NCBI GenBank assembly: GCA_025093985.1
Contig: JACAAK010000002.1
Span: 3,162,001 to 3,226,000, forward strand
Direction: 5' to 3'
DNA: 64,000 bases
From: Calvatia gigantea
Lineage: Eukaryota; Basidiomycota; Agaricomycetes; Agaricales; Lycoperdaceae
This document shows positions 36,620 through 50,329 of this stretch, piece after piece; position 1 is the first letter of the stretch, and the number at the start of each line of letters is the position of its first letter. Position numbers and translations under genes: made by a program. The notes beneath the pieces were generated by a model that saw nothing but the letters and a program-made list of their open reading frames with translations, made no database searches and was not told the origin of the DNA.

Positions 36620-38908
36620 ATGCACGTCCTCTCCAATGCCCAGAACATCATAATCAATGGTGCTCATTTTATGGACACCACCAAGTTGAGCGGCCCAACT
36701 GGTAGGCTTGGTCAGCAAATGCAGGTAACCGGGCTAACCTGGTGCAAGGTATTGACATCCTACTTGAATCATCGTATCCTGAAGCCGCATATGATTCCTC
36801 CGATCGCGCATACTCCCCCCGATGCTTCCCTGGAACGCGTGAGCAATACATCAAAGACATCCTTCTCTGGGCTGTTCCCGCTGTCTGTGACACCCCTACA
36901 CCTATATACTGGATGAAAGGACCAGCTGGAGTTGGCAAATCTGCCATCGCTCAGACATGCTCCGAGGAACTCAAAAATCGAGAAAAACTCGGCGCAGCGT
37001 TCTTTTTCTCGATCAACCGACGGGACAAACCAGAGAGACTCTTCCCTTCCATCGCATACCAACTATCCACCATCCATCCCCCATACCACGATCTTATTAA
37101 TGACAGGATTCGTCGGGACAAGACCCTCGTCAACAAAGCAATGTCGTTCCAGTTCCGGTATTGAATCGACGAACCGCTGCGGGAACTGGAAGCACAAGGG
37201 AAAGGGATTGGAAAGAGGATTACGGTGTTCATTGATGGGCTCGACGAATGCGAAGGAGCTGATGCACAATGCGAAATCATTCGTATCGTTGCCACAGCGG
37301 TAGTCGACGGCGCTCTTCCCCTATGCTGGGCCTTTTTCAGTCGCCCGGAGCCTCACGTTGAGGCGATGTTTGCCGGAACCGTGGTCGCACCCCATTGCCA
37401 CAAGGTCACACTTCCAATCTCCAGCGACGCTAATGGAGAGATTGAGTTATATCTACGGAATGGTTTCGAAAATATCCTCAAGCGCCGTAACGCTTCGATA
37501 GGGTCTCAATGGCCATCCGCTGAAGATATGCAAACGGTCATTGGTGCTGCGAATGGGTCATTCATCTATGCGACAACGGTCCTTCGCTTTGTCGACCATC
37601 TGGGCTCGCTCGGGCCTCAGAAGCGTCTTTGTGCAATCATCGACGTGATTTTGGATCGCCGTAAGCGTGTCCCTCATGCTGGTACTGGGACTGAGTCACC
37701 ATTCGCCGAGTTGGATGGATTCTACATGTTGATCTTGCAACGCATTCCTATCCAAATCTTTCCATCTGTCCACCTGCTACTTGCTCTGTTATATCAATTG
37801 GATCTGTGGGTGTGATGCTGGCAGCTAACGTCCTGGGGCTGTCCAAGGACGAATTTGAAACTGTGTGTAACCACGCAAGTGCCTGTCGTCTACCTTCAGG
37901 AACCCAGGCGCAGATCTCGAGTTTGATTCCGCCATTGACGTTAGCCGTTCATACACACAAACCGATCGACATGTCGTTACAGTTTTGCAACGACAGGTTA
38001 CTTACTACCTCGGAGGATCGGTTTCCTTCTACCACAAATCCTTCAACGACTTCCTTCTTGATCCAGTGCGCTCGGGTGGCTATTGTGTCAAGGGGTCAGA
38101 AGCGCTAGCAATGCATTACCTCAAAATGGACTTTGATTATGATCGAAGCTACTGCTGGCGCGGTTCAGGTATGTGTCCACCAACCCATTCCTTTAACCTA
38201 CACACCTGACTATTGGTTCTATAGAATTGGTCCTTGCACCTGGTGTGCCCGATTCTGCATCGTCTCTTTCCTATCCGTACAAAAACGAATTGGTCAACAC
38301 ATTCATCAAAGCCTATGTCTATATTGCAGTTGGCAGTGAAGACACGTTAAACTTCAGAGAACTCGAAAGGTTGGAAACCAACCGCAACTTTCGCAAGCGT
38401 CTGCATATCCAGACGCATTTGTGGAGTGCCGCTTTTTTGTATCCAGGTAGTTCCTGGCTTTGGGGCTGTGAATGTCGCACCAAATGGTACCCGGGAACCC
38501 GCATAAAGTGGGTCTCGAGCGACGGATTTTCCAAGTTCAATGCAACTGAATTCAAATTGGTAAATCCTTCACTTGACCTATCACTTTCTCAGTCTAATCG
38601 TAACTTAAATCTTGCAGATGATCAAGAAGCGCCAGCAAGCAAATCTCATCCAACGATACCACCCCAACTTAACTTCCTGGATCAAGTCCCTCTTTCTCGA
38701 CAAACCCCAGGAACGTTTCGAGTCAGCGCTTTATCGTGTGGGACATGGTGAAAAATCAATCTTTTGGTATTGGGAAATCAATTATGAGTCGGAACACTAC
38801 CGAGAGTTCCGTACAGTTGATTTGGCAGAGGGAGAGAAGATATATCAAGAGGAGGACTTTGATTCATGGCCCAAGTGGGGTCATGAGTATGAGTCCAAGT
38901 CTGATTAA
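36620..38908 (+). CDS. NACHT-domain NTPase of a second type, with lesions
   Basis: Start MHVLSNAQNIIINGAHFMD at 36620, a typical N-terminus of mushroom NACHT proteins. It continues with GIDILLESSYPEAAYDSSDRA, Walker A GPAGVGKSA and Walker B TVFIDGLDEC, then FSRPEPHVE. Later exons read FYHKSFNDFLLDP and end with WGHEYESKSD at 38908. An in-frame TGA at 37162-37164 interrupts the conserved stretch before IDEPLRELE. Frame changes occur near 37800 and between about 37870 and 37960; the second could be a short intron of about 35 bases. The polarity near 37800 is not that of a single extra base. The gene is on the opposite strand from copies 1 and 2 and clearly more distant from them. It may be a pseudogene, or a functional gene with sequence errors; I lean slightly to decay. 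Confidence 0.7.
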
Positions 38909-39480
38909 GTTGCTGTGGGGGGTGCTAGAGGTCTATGGCGGGATACCTTCCATTACTTCTACCCGATTTTGTGGTTCCTATGATGTTATACTAGAAAGTG
39001 TTCATCTTTATCTTCTCTTCTTTCAGAAGCTCCAAATCGGAATCCGAGGTTTGACTGGAAGACCCAACACCCATATTGGAACACAGGCGCGGACTCAGCA
39101 GCAACCAAACTACCCATTTGCATTTGGCTTGAACTGGGACCATTTCTCCCGACGATGTGAGAAGTTGGGTTACTATATACGACGCGGACTTTATATGTGC
39201 GGTGCCTTCAACCGTATTTGCTTACCAGACGGCACACAAATCTCACGTCACGTCACCCTAGGACGAAGCGTGATGGAACGAACCGATAACTGGCACGAAA
39301 GTCGACCGACGCCATCTACAGTGCAAACCAACATCCCCGAAACTACCGCAGTTCGGCGGCCTAGAGTCGGTGCTACCTCGTACAGAGATAAACCGACATT
39401 GCGTGGATGTTGTCCAACATACAAGTCAAGTCTTTGGAACCGTAAAATACAAACATATACCAAAACATGCAGTCCGCATA
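38909..39480. other. Convergent 3' region of the third NACHT gene and the F-box gene
   Basis: 572 bases. Plus-strand ORFs here have no recognised similarity and are not supported as exons. Confidence 0.4.
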
Positions 39481-41161
39481 TCAAGTACTCGATACACTAA
39501 CAGTAGCCAAGCTATGCCTGTCCTCGCGTTCCACGATCTTGGAGCTAACTCCATCAACACAGACAGCCCGCAAGTGCGTAAACCGCTTCAAGACGTGATG
39601 GACCACATACAACTTGAAAAACTTATTCTCTTGGAGAGGTCTCATAGCCCTCGCCTGCGTGTCGAGTGCAAACTGGTTGATGTTGGTCAAAGACTCCGCG
39701 AGGCCCTTGATGAGATCTGGGATGCCGTCCTTGTCAGCTCTGGATGTGAGATCAAGTTTGACCTCCGTGAAGCAAGTGAAAGACACGGCGAGAGTTGCTG
39801 TAATGGCACCCCCAGTTGTACCAGCGGTGTTGAGTGGCCCAGGCTGGCTTGGAAGGCCGGGGACGGAAGGTACACGCCACGTACCGCCGACATCCGTGCG
39901 ATACGTGAGATTGAGCACAACCCTCTGGTACGCTTTAAGCTTGTAAGCGACAGGCGCCAAAATGGCATCGACCACGGACATTCTGAAGTGTTGCCCGATT
40001 CCGATGCTCCAGAGGACGAAGACGGTGCGTAGTTCTGGGAATGGAGCTTCTGACGCGTTGAAGAGGATTGTGAGGCCCGGCGGACAGCAGGAGAGCTCTC
40101 TGACGTTCCTGAAAGCATGTACGACCCTGTCGGATAGACCGTCGCTTGGGATGTTGGCAGGACGGCTGACGTCGAAATTGTTAACTGTGAGAGTCGTTAT
40201 TCCCTGGTGTCGGCCCATAAACTCTACCAGCGCGTAGAAGGGCGTGTATCCGCGAAATGCTAGGCGAGAGAGAGAGGGAATATGGAGCTGGGAAAGAAGT
40301 GTGAACCAATCGACGTCTGAGGATTCGATGGTACCGAACCCAAGGTCGGTGATGTTGTGTCCATTGAGAGTTTGGATTGTCCACTCGAGAAAAGGTGGGG
40401 ATATGGGGATGATAGAATTCACTTGGAGGTCGTGTATAGCACCTTTGCTCTGGGCGGAGGGAATGAATCGACGGGGGATATGGGCACTGCCAATAGTTGA
40501 GGTTAGGGAGGCCCTCCCTTGCTTGGAAGATTTGTCGGATGTAAACAAGCGGGAGAGGAAGGATCCCCTGCGACCTCCAAGATTCTTGTCCGCCTTTTGG
40601 ATGACGCCCCTCAAAGCTGTCCCATTACGAATCGTAACCGAACGGGAGACGCGAGCGGCAGTCGTGAAGAGGTCATGCAGGGCGTTGACCAACGCATTGC
40701 CTGTATTCACCTGCCTCACCAACGCTGGGGTCCATGACTTCCTCGCAGCATAGAAATCAACGACAAATTCTTCAACGGCGTCAACATTCTGTAATATTGC
40801 AATCAAATTTGATATCCCCCTCAAAAATAACTTTGTCTGGTTGCAGAAGACCACAATGGAATCGCTTTATGGATGTGACGAATGGCGCTTTGCGTATGTA
40901 GGGTAACATCTCCGCTATCTTGTGTGGATTGGGGAGGTCAATTTGACCCTCCGGAGAGATACGCACGTTACGCTTCGCAAAGTATACGATCAGCGCAAGG
41001 CGATTGAAACGCGAGGAGACGGACGTGAGTTGGTAGAGATCATCATACTCAAGATGGTCGAGAATGGCGAGGAGAAGCTCGCTAGGGAGGTAATTGTCCG
41101 GTGCAATCGAGGACATTGAGCTGTTCTTGTCCCTTGGTTCCGTAAGTCGTGCTGTTGTCAC
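39481..41161 (-). CDS. F-box protein with an LRR-like C-terminal part
   Basis: The F-box motif is near the N-terminus (YLPSELLLAILDHLEYDDLYQLTSVSSRFN), which implies binding to Skp1 in an SCF ubiquitin ligase. The rest, about 450 codons, contains spaced leucine-rich segments such as GHNITDLGFGTIESSDVDW and SLSRLAFRGYTPFYALVEFM, consistent with a divergent leucine-rich substrate-recognition part. The reading frame changes near 40800-40845. A 43-base GT...AG intron (gttattttt to attacag) fits exactly and joins PDK to NVDAVEEF, so no error is needed here. The start could be 41161 or the internal methionine 15 codons later (MSSIAPDNYLPSELL). Such F-box genes form large, fast-evolving families in Agaricomycetes. 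Confidence 0.72.
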
Positions 41162-42347
41162 AGATAAAGCGGAGAGGGAAAAGGATTTCTGGGTGGATCG
41201 GTCAGGTATTTATTTACCAAGCTAAAATGAGGATGAGTCTTCGCGCTTTGATAGTGAAGCTATTGTGAACTTCCAGGGGCGTGGCGGTGGTGATTGTGTC
41301 TATCACGTCATTCACTTATCCCTTCTGGTCTCCTTGGGATCAGAAGCTGTCGAGTAGTTTTCCCCACTTCTCTCATGTTACAAAGCGTACGGCCCATTAT
41401 TTGACTCACCGTTTTGTTGGCTCCCAACGATACAGTCTTCTGGAATTCCAGGACATACGCATAGGCATTTCTTTAAATCATCCCACGTGTGCAAGAAGTC
41501 TAGTTCGGAAGTTAACACCCGCGTTCATATGAATCCTCTTACCGCACTCTCCCCGCACACCCTAAGCAAATCGGTAAGCACCGCAACGTGATGCTAAGCG
41601 AGTGTGTCAGTTTTCCTGTGGGTGTTTGTTGAAACTAAGATATGAAATCACCGACATCCAAGGTCCCAGACCGACCATGCCTTCTTTAATAACGCGTAAA
41701 AGGTTCTAACGGCACCAGCTTTCACCAGTTCCAATACTCTGTCATCTGACTGAAGACGGTGTGGGCATTCTTGCACATGTGTGAGATGAGTAATTAGAGT
41801 TATTTTAGGATTCCGTATCGGCTGCTGAGTTCTGTCGCATGCCGTAATCCTGAAAAGATCATCGTCCGACTTCCGTTTTTCGCGGTCGTGGGTTCACCTG
41901 TGTGCAGGCGTAGAAGCTGCAAGTGACACTTAATGTGTTTTGAAAATTCGGCGATGCTCAAGGCCGGGAGATCTCGGTTTCTTTCGGCCAAAACAAGCGG
42001 CATGGGGTAGGTCCGTGGAGGTGTTACTGCGCGAGCGTCATCGGATCATATATCATACCTCTTTAACCTTTCTTGTAGAGTGATGGCCTTGGCGCCACAA
42101 AAAGTTTCGTCGGGGAAAAGAAGCTCCAAGAGTTGAAGGTATATATATTACATACAGGTACCAACAGGATATGTAAACAATAGTCCATTAAGCTCATTAG
42201 AACCCAAAGGTGTAAGGTTCAAACAAAAATGTAAACAGTCTCGGCGCCGATTACTCACGATATTCAATGGTTTTTCTCTCTTCGGTGTTTCAAGGATCAA
42301 GCGTCATCATAATTCAAAAAGTTCGTTTCGAGCTCGGCAGCGGACGT
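41162..42347. other. Intergenic stretch between the F-box gene and the M50B-like gene
   Basis: 1.2 kb with only short ORFs and no recognised homology. It holds the promoter of the F-box gene and the 3' flank of the peptidase gene. Confidence 0.5.
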
Positions 42348-44050
42348 CTAGAAGACGGCGAGGCCACCGCTACAGATGAGTGTCACCAGTGACACTAGGA
42401 CAGCTTGAGTGAGGTCGGGCATGGAACCTAATGCGCCCGATGACGACTTGCTGCCGGGAACGGGCAGGAAAGTACCCGCATCTTCTTTCTGCTGTTCAGC
42501 AGATTGCTGTTTGAATCAGATAATTATTGAGCCCTTCATCCCCACCGATCATCAAAGAGGGGGATTACGGACCTTGAAAGCAACAAGACCAACAATCACA
42601 CCCAATGCGAAGAAGATAAAGGCCTGGATTAACCAAACGACGCCCCAAACTGCCCAAACTGCCTTGAGCGCATACACTTAATTGTAGGGAACAGGTTGTT
42701 ACCTTTGGATGGGCAACATCCACAAATCTTGGCGTATTGAGAGGCATCTGAGGTGTTGACTTTTCTTGCTATGGTATCGTCTGGCGAAGGGTGAAAACGG
42801 TATTAGGGCAACAATCTCCGAGAAAGCTGGCTGAAGCGCTGAGGGAACTTACCAACGACGTCCCATAGGACGTACATACAAGACATGACACCGATAAACA
42901 AGACCTAGTAAGCGGGCGTCGGTTAATGTGGCGTATACAATTAAGCTGAGGAAAAACATACGAAGTATCTCAATGCAACACTCCCAGCAACAAACCAGAA
43001 CAATATGATTAACCCACTCATCCCAAGGATCAGCAGCCAAGTCCTACATGATGCGCAAACACATCCGCGCCCGATTCAGCTATCCCCCCAATCAGAGAGG
43101 GTGAGAGTACCCACAGCCAACTCCTTCTGGCCCACCATAAAGTGACCAAGAAGAACGCGCCCAAAATGATCGACACAATTTTACTAGCATTCGTATTAAA
43201 CCCGCACGCAATCAGACACGCGCCGATAAATGAAGAGCCAAGGTATCCTGCGGGTAGAGTGAGGCATTGTATACCACCTGACATCCTCGTGGCGCCTCCT
43301 TCATCCGCTGTGTACATGTAAGCATTAGATGAACAGGTGGTATGACCCGGATGGGAAGCAGGAGCAGAAGGCAGTGGTGGTAGAGGGGCGGATCCAAAGG
43401 TCACCGTGTACAAGGACGGTAGTATGACGTTCAGGGGGGTGGTAGAAGCTCGGTCAGCCGTCGCGTGCTTCCAACGAGAGAGGCAGTAACACTTACGATC
43501 GAGTTCAATGGAGTGGATATGGGCACATGTAAGCACACCGACCAAGGCATGGCTCATCTAGTATCGGCAACCGTGGCAAGAAGAAGTACAAGAACCAAGA
43601 ATGAACATCATTTCCAGCAGTCGCGTATGAAGGGTGGTAGGCTCACTTCATGGAAGCCAACTGTAAGTAGTCTGTAGGACAATGTTGCAGGTTAATCTTG
43701 CTGTTCTGAGGGAAGTAGCAAGTATCAAAGACTCACTTGAACGGGTAGACTACCAGACGTTAATAATCAACGCCAAGTTCCCAACACCTGGACACATTGA
43801 ACTCACTTATATGCTTCAAGTATGGTACATGCCTAAGCAATCCCACAATTAAGGGTTTGTACTATGCATGGCGAGGACTGGAAGAAACGCACCAAAGGAT
43901 CGCAATAATGACAATATACACCCCGGCAACAATCAAAGTGTTCCTCTGGGTCTCATTCGGCGTGATGCGTTCTTGAAAATCGCGTATGAACAGATGTTCA
44001 GGACCCTGCGGTCCCAGGCCCGCCAATTCGCTCCGGGTCAGGAATGGCAT
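42348..44050 (-). CDS. Peptidase M50B-like integral membrane protein
   Basis: Likely an intramembrane zinc protease or a relative of one. Start MPFLTRSELAGLG at 44050; an upstream in-frame ATG at 44092 is possible. Helix 1 is NTLIVAGVYIVIIAILW. Small exons then give VPYLKHI, YPFK and LLTVGFHE joined to MSHALVGVLT, so splicing creates the zinc-binding motif HEMSH (HExxH). Next come IELDPDEGGATRMSGG, LTLPAGYLGSSFIGACLIACGFN, further helices, and LFIGVMSCMYVLWDVVDD, a possible third metal-ligand region. The tail after the last helix is hydrophilic, then hydrophobic, and ends SGGLAVF with the stop at 42348. At least nine exons; every junction I checked keeps frame. The family is widespread in fungi and its substrates are unknown. 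Confidence 0.85.
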
Positions 44051-44728
44051 AAATCTCGTATATGGTATTTGATGATGGGATCGTTTTTCCAATTCTGAGC
44101 GTCAAAGGTTGTATCGTTCTAAGCTCGGGTATCCAGAGCCACGTTCCAAGTGGTATAAAGCAAGGTCCAGGTGAACGGATTGCAGTGAGATGGGTATACA
44201 AAGGAGGAGTGGTTCGAGTGACAACAGGCGCAGCACTAGCAAAGGGAACCAAGACGCCACTGGGCAGTGTGAGAGAAAATGGCTGAGTCTGGCCGAGCAC
44301 CGTCTCCTATGATAAAGCGAGTTTAAAGCTGTGCCCAATGTTCCAGTCGTCAACAAAAGGCTATTGTTCGGTGTAGGATCCGTGAATGCTTGATGCTCAA
44401 AGCATGCCATCTTAAGGGCCGAGAAGGGGCGTTGGGTAAAAGTCACTGAAGTTGCCTCTTACAATAGGTGACGTTGTCTCATCAACGGTTAAAAAGGATC
44501 AAGAAATTCCTCAAAAATGCACGAGCATTGTGGTACGGGAATTACAGTATAAACCGAGGAAAGCGGAACCTATCGTAGAATTACACCCAAACCACTCCAG
44601 GGTTCAAGTAACAGCAATGCTCATTAAGAATCACAAAGCCGGCCTAAGTTGGTCCGCCCGCAGATGCTATTGAAGTCCAACGGGAAACCATGAGGACGTC
44701 TTCTATGTCCTATGACCCGAACGATCCA
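44051..44728. other. Upstream region of the M50B-like gene
   Basis: 678 bases between the peptidase start and the Rab11 stop. Overlapping minus-strand ORFs at 43998-44446 have no support as exons; one of them would extend the peptidase N-terminus, which I think unlikely. Confidence 0.4.
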
Positions 44729-45891
<1,163 letters not shown>

Positions 45892-46362
45892 GTTGCGTGT
45901 TGTAATGAAGAGATATACAGAGGTTGGTCGTAGGGGACAAAGTCGTGGTTGCGGTGCTGTGCAAAGGTGTTATGACAAGTCGGAGATTGAAAACAAAAAA
46001 TAAATAATTGGGGAATTACCTCCTCTCACCATCCGCTTGTGGAACTCCCGAAACTTTGAACGCTGTGTATCGCATTGTCAAGTTTCGTCTGTGCGCTTGT
46101 GGTTCAAGATGTTACAGGAGTAACTGGCTATGTTGTCCTACATCAACGTCTCTAACGCACCATCAGCTTTTTTAAGGACAAGTTTCGACGGCATATTTAT
46201 CTTTATCTTGTACCTCCGGGTCCTAAGAAGCTCGTCACAAGCATAAGGGGGCCGGCGGACCGCCATGACTTGGGATTTTTGGTACTTAGAACCATGGGCT
46301 GAAGAAACAGTCCCGTTCTCTCCCCAACTTCCGCAGAACTCGCTTGTAATCATATACTCGTA
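45892..46362. promoter_or_regulatory. Divergent promoter region, Rab11 and rhamnose mutarotase
   Basis: 471 bases between divergent start codons. A minus-strand ORF at 46138-46422 overlaps the first exon of the mutarotase on the other strand and is not supported. Confidence 0.45.
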
Positions 46363-46904
46363 ATGTCTTCCAAAATTCCTATCCCCACAAAGCGCGTATG
46401 TCAGATCATCAAGGTTCTCCAACCACCCTTCTGTTTTCCTACACTCAACTCAGTGATTATCTGAATAACCTGAAAAGCTCGAACCTTCCCGAGTCGATGA
46501 GTACAAAAAGATCCATGCCGACGTCTGGCCGGGGGTGCTAGCGGCATTAAAGAAGGCTCATATCGCCGATTACTCGATTCACCACTATCCTCCGCTCCGG
46601 CTCCTTATCGCCACATTTAAGTACACAGGCGATGATTATGACGCTGATATGCGGAAGGTGGCTGAGGATCCCGAGATGCAAAGATGGTGGGAATTGACAG
46701 ACAGGATGCAGGAGAGTTTTGTCGATGGCGCTACAGGAAGTGGGGAGGAAGTTCCTTGGTGGCAGGTGAATATCATACTCTATTCCTCGTCGGTTTTTAC
46801 AGAATGCCTTCTGTACCGTTTGGTTTTTCCGCGGGCTGGAGCAGAACATATACTGACTTCTTGGTTTTCAGGAACTTGAGGAGGTCTTTAGGTTTGAAGG
46901 TTGA
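46363..46904 (+). CDS. L-rhamnose mutarotase (RhaM/DUF718 type)
   Basis: Interconverts the alpha and beta anomers of L-rhamnose in the family; a dimeric ferredoxin-like fold. Exon 1 (46363-46413) is MSSKIPIPTKRVCQIIK. A 64-base intron ends in AAAG at 46477 and joins LEPSRVDEYKKIHADVWPGVL. The family hallmarks follow: HIADYSIHHY, YTGDDYDADM, DPEMQRWW and, at the end, EEVPWWQ joined over a second intron to ELEEVFRFEG, stop 46902-46904. The His and the Trp-Trp pairs match the catalytic pocket of characterised members. About 115 residues, the normal size. No other rhamnose genes lie nearby, so the pathway context is not shown. Confidence 0.88.
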
Positions 46905-49036
46905 TTCGGTTATGGGTGTAATACTTAACGAAATAAGCGTTGACATCACCAGCTCACCAGTCCTTCGTGCGGGTCATCGAGTCAAAACGTAAGGTCGTGG
47001 ATTGGACGACATTCCCTCGGAACTTGACGAGTATCCCGAGTTCAAACTCTGGTTAGAGATGAGCGAGGACGCCACCGCAAAAGCAACACGAGGCTTACGG
47101 CGTGCAAGCTAGTTTTGCACAATGAGGCCAATAAGCTGTTCCCTATTTGGACAATCACAGGCATGAGAAGGCGAACTAATGTCTTGATGGATTTTCTGTT
47201 ACGATTGAGCGCCAGATGGCCGAGGTGGCATTTCAGGCCTTCCATTCGCGTCAATCACTCGGTTATTTATGGGCTTCGAGTAACAGGTGTCCGATGGCGA
47301 CTCGTTCACCTTTTCGAAGTCTCCCAGTGCAACCCCAAAATTCTCGGTGCATGCCGACACACCTCCCGGACGGACAAAAACCCCACCCGATTTACATCCA
47401 ATTCCAATTCTTGAAGTAACGGCATAGGTCACTCTGGCCAAACAGTTTCCGTCTGGAATATTCAAAATCAACTCCCAAGCAACCGATTCCTGGGATAAAA
47501 ATTTATGTTCCTTCTCACCGTTACAAATGTCGAGTTCGACTGAACCACAGAGATAGCTTGGGTTTTGATTCCGTGGTTATCAAACCTGGAGTGACAGTGA
47601 ATCTATAATCAACGTGCTTGTGTATTGATGCCGATTATACTTGTCACGAATTCTATCATATGTATACTTTTTCCTGCCCATCACGCACGACGTGCCTTTG
47701 ATCAAAATCAAGATGCTCCCATGATCTTATCGGGCTTATGATAAACCCAACAACACTTTCAGCTTTGTGCACTTTCTTAGGGGTGTTGGCGCCATTTTTA
47801 TATGATCATGAAGACCGCCATGCACGACGACAGGTTAACAAAATTTAAGATGACTGGTGCGTGGAACCGTACATAGGTACTGTGTCTCTTGTCGACTGTC
47901 GTGGGCTTGCAATCAGGCCCATCAGAGACGTGGTGCGTAACATCACCCACCCTGTCCAAAAGACCCCTCGGCAGGCACTCGGAGCGCTCGGCAAACCACG
48001 ATCTGGTCTGTGACCTTTCCCTCCGTGACTATGGCTTCTCCCACAACCAAAGTCGCACTAGTTTGACCTCGCTGCGGCCTAGAACTAAGCAATTTCAATT
48101 ATGTTGAGGGGCCTACCGCGCATCCGGAGGGCCCGTTATAAGCTCATTAACGTTTTTAGGGCTTGATGCCGGATTGGATTGATGGGGGCCGTTTTTCCAC
48201 CATTCCCGAATAGTCCCTGATGCGATTGTGTGCGCTCGTTTTGTGAGTGTTACATTCCTCTGGCGGTTGTCTGTTGTGCAAGGTACGAATCGAGGCGTCA
48301 CAGCCCAACAACAGAGGTCCTTGGCACGCACTGGGGCTCGCTGTTGGCATGACACGAATGCATGGTTCCATAGTGTTCCATACACATGAATGAGATGCGT
48401 AGGAGTGAGTTGAACACGCGAAGTACGTGGCATTGTTCCTGTACAAATTAATGAATCATTAGTTAAATCATTAATGTGCCCTTTCGGTCCGTAATCAAAT
48501 TCTCACAGGTATGTCACGACACATCATATCCATGTCTTGAGCTTGCTGCTCAGGCCATGAATTGCTGATAAAATAAGAGGGATGTACAGATTGCGCTCGG
48601 TCTCGCACAGCTCGGTTGTGCTATCTCGAATACTACAATATTGAAGAAATGCTAACCAAAGATTGAACAAGTCATTCATATTCAACTCCCATTGTTTTCC
48701 GTCACGCTTGTCATACGGGGAACAAAGACCATATTTTATTGGTAGTCACATCCAGATGAATCTCCGATCTGCCAAGCGACACCTTGCGAGTAGTGCAAGC
48801 AATTTTCTCAGTTCTCCTTCCTTTCCACCACCATCATTCCCCCCTCGGTTTCGCGGTTTAAGTACCAACCCGTCTCTCCTCATCCAACCGAACCTTCCTC
48901 TCTTTCCCTCACCTTCCTTTTCGTGTGGTCGTGTCCTCGGTTATACCGTCACTCATTCCTTTGACATTTAACTCGACGTTAATCGTTCGCATCTCCTCGG
49001 TCGACATACCCTTACTGTCATAGAAGTCTAGCAATA
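46905..49036. other. Long intergenic stretch between the mutarotase and the first PL14 gene
   Basis: 2.1 kb. Short ORFs on both strands at 47042-47471 do not resemble a family and do not join to others. The part just before 49037 is strongly T/C-rich (about 48800-48960) and is likely the promoter and 5' untranslated region of the lyase gene, which is consistent with high expression. Confidence 0.45.
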
Positions 49037-50329
49037 ATGTACGCTTCAAGACTCACCATCTTCTTCCTTGCTTTTGTCGTCGCTCTGGCTAGCGCCGTCC
49101 CCCTCCATCACCATCACCGTCGCTCGAAATGCCACCGTGGGGTTACTGCTACAGTATCTGATGTTGACGCTGCTACACCAGCTGTTGCTGTCAACGTTCC
49201 CTCTACCACTGTTGCTCATACTGCTGTCGCCACTCCTTCCGCTCCTTCTAAACCCAAGGACGATAAGGATAACAAGGACGGAAAGGATGATGAGGATCCC
49301 AAGGGCACCCCTAATGGGTCCCCTTCCTCCGATGCTCCCGCTCCCTCCAAGCCTGCCTCCTCCGGAGGCTCTGGCTCTGGTGGTGTTCTTGGTGGATTGC
49401 TCGGTAAGCTCTTCCCTGCCAGCAACGGCCTCGACTCCTGGACTACCAGCCCTTCTGGTGACGCCCTTGCTCTCTCCGACTCGACTCTCCGTCCTACCCG
49501 AGTCCTTAAGTCTGTTCCTCACACCTATACCACGGCTCCCGATGGCAAGAAGGCCATGAAGGCACACTACCCAGCTGGCTCATACAATTTCGGCCACAAT
49601 CCCCAGGGCGGCTTCTCTTTCTATGCCCCCGGTCCTGAGAGTGTTGATCTCTCCACGGCTAAGGAAGCCACCTTTGGCTACTCCGTCTTCTTCCCCGAAG
49701 GATTCAAATTCCAGAAGGGTGGCAAGCTTCCCGGCATTTGTGGGTCTCCTCTTTATATTGAATACTTTATGGCGCTAATCCCTTTCTTTCAGATGGTGGC
49801 AATAGCGAGGATGAGGCTGTCAGCTGCTCTGGTGGGCGTCGTTCCAGTGCCTGCTTCTCCGCTCGCCTCATGTGGCGTGCTGACGGTGCTGGCGAATTCT
49901 ACACCTACCTTCCCCCTTCCTTTGATGCCAACAAGAAAGTCTGCAACATCAAGCCCGAGTCCGACTGCAACCCCACCTACGGTGCATCTGTTGGCCGTGG
50001 TGCTTTCCATTTCGCGACCGGCGAGTGGACCACTGTCTCTGAGCGTGTCAGGCTCAATGATGCCGGCGAGTCGAATGGTGAACTCGAACTCTTTGTCAAT
50101 GGCAAGAGTGTCATCAATGTTGGCGGACTTGTCCTCAGGGATGGTGGTGCTGGCAAGATGAGGGGTCTCCAGATGCAAACCTTCTTCGGAGGTGAGTATT
50201 TGATAGGAGTCAAAACCTTGTTATAAGAATCTAAATTGTACTACAGGCTCCAGCTCCGACTTTGCTTCCCCCAAGGACCAAGATGTCTTCTTCTCTGACT
50301 TCTCTGTCGCTATCACCGAGAAATTGTGA
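49037..50329 (+). CDS. Secreted polysaccharide lyase, PL14 type, copy 1
   Basis: Members cleave uronic-acid polysaccharides such as alginate or glucuronan by elimination; the substrate here is unknown. The signal peptide is MYASRLTIFFLAFVVALASA followed by a His-rich segment. A Lys/Asp- and Ser/Pro-rich low-complexity linker (about residues 70-115) and a Gly-rich stretch (SGGSGSGGVLGGLLG) lead into the catalytic domain. This has GKKAMKAHYPAGSYNFGH, GGFSFYAPGP, ATFGYSVFFPEGF and GGKLPGI. An intron (gtgggtctcc to tttcag) joins YGGNSEDEAVSCSGGRRSS and FSARLMWR, then NPTYGASVGRGAFHF. After a second intron near 50190 the end is FSDFSVAITEKL. It lacks any obvious carbohydrate-binding module. Confidence 0.8.

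Noticed and set aside
37870..37915. A 35-base intron to repair the third NACHT gene
   Set aside because: Shorter than the introns I could confirm elsewhere in the window (42 bases and up), and the gene has other lesions. Left open in the gene entry.
47042..47471. Overlapping ORFs after the mutarotase gene, one with a TVSVWNI-like word suggestive of a WD repeat
   Set aside because: Only a single short match in a frame with nearby stops. No second repeat found.
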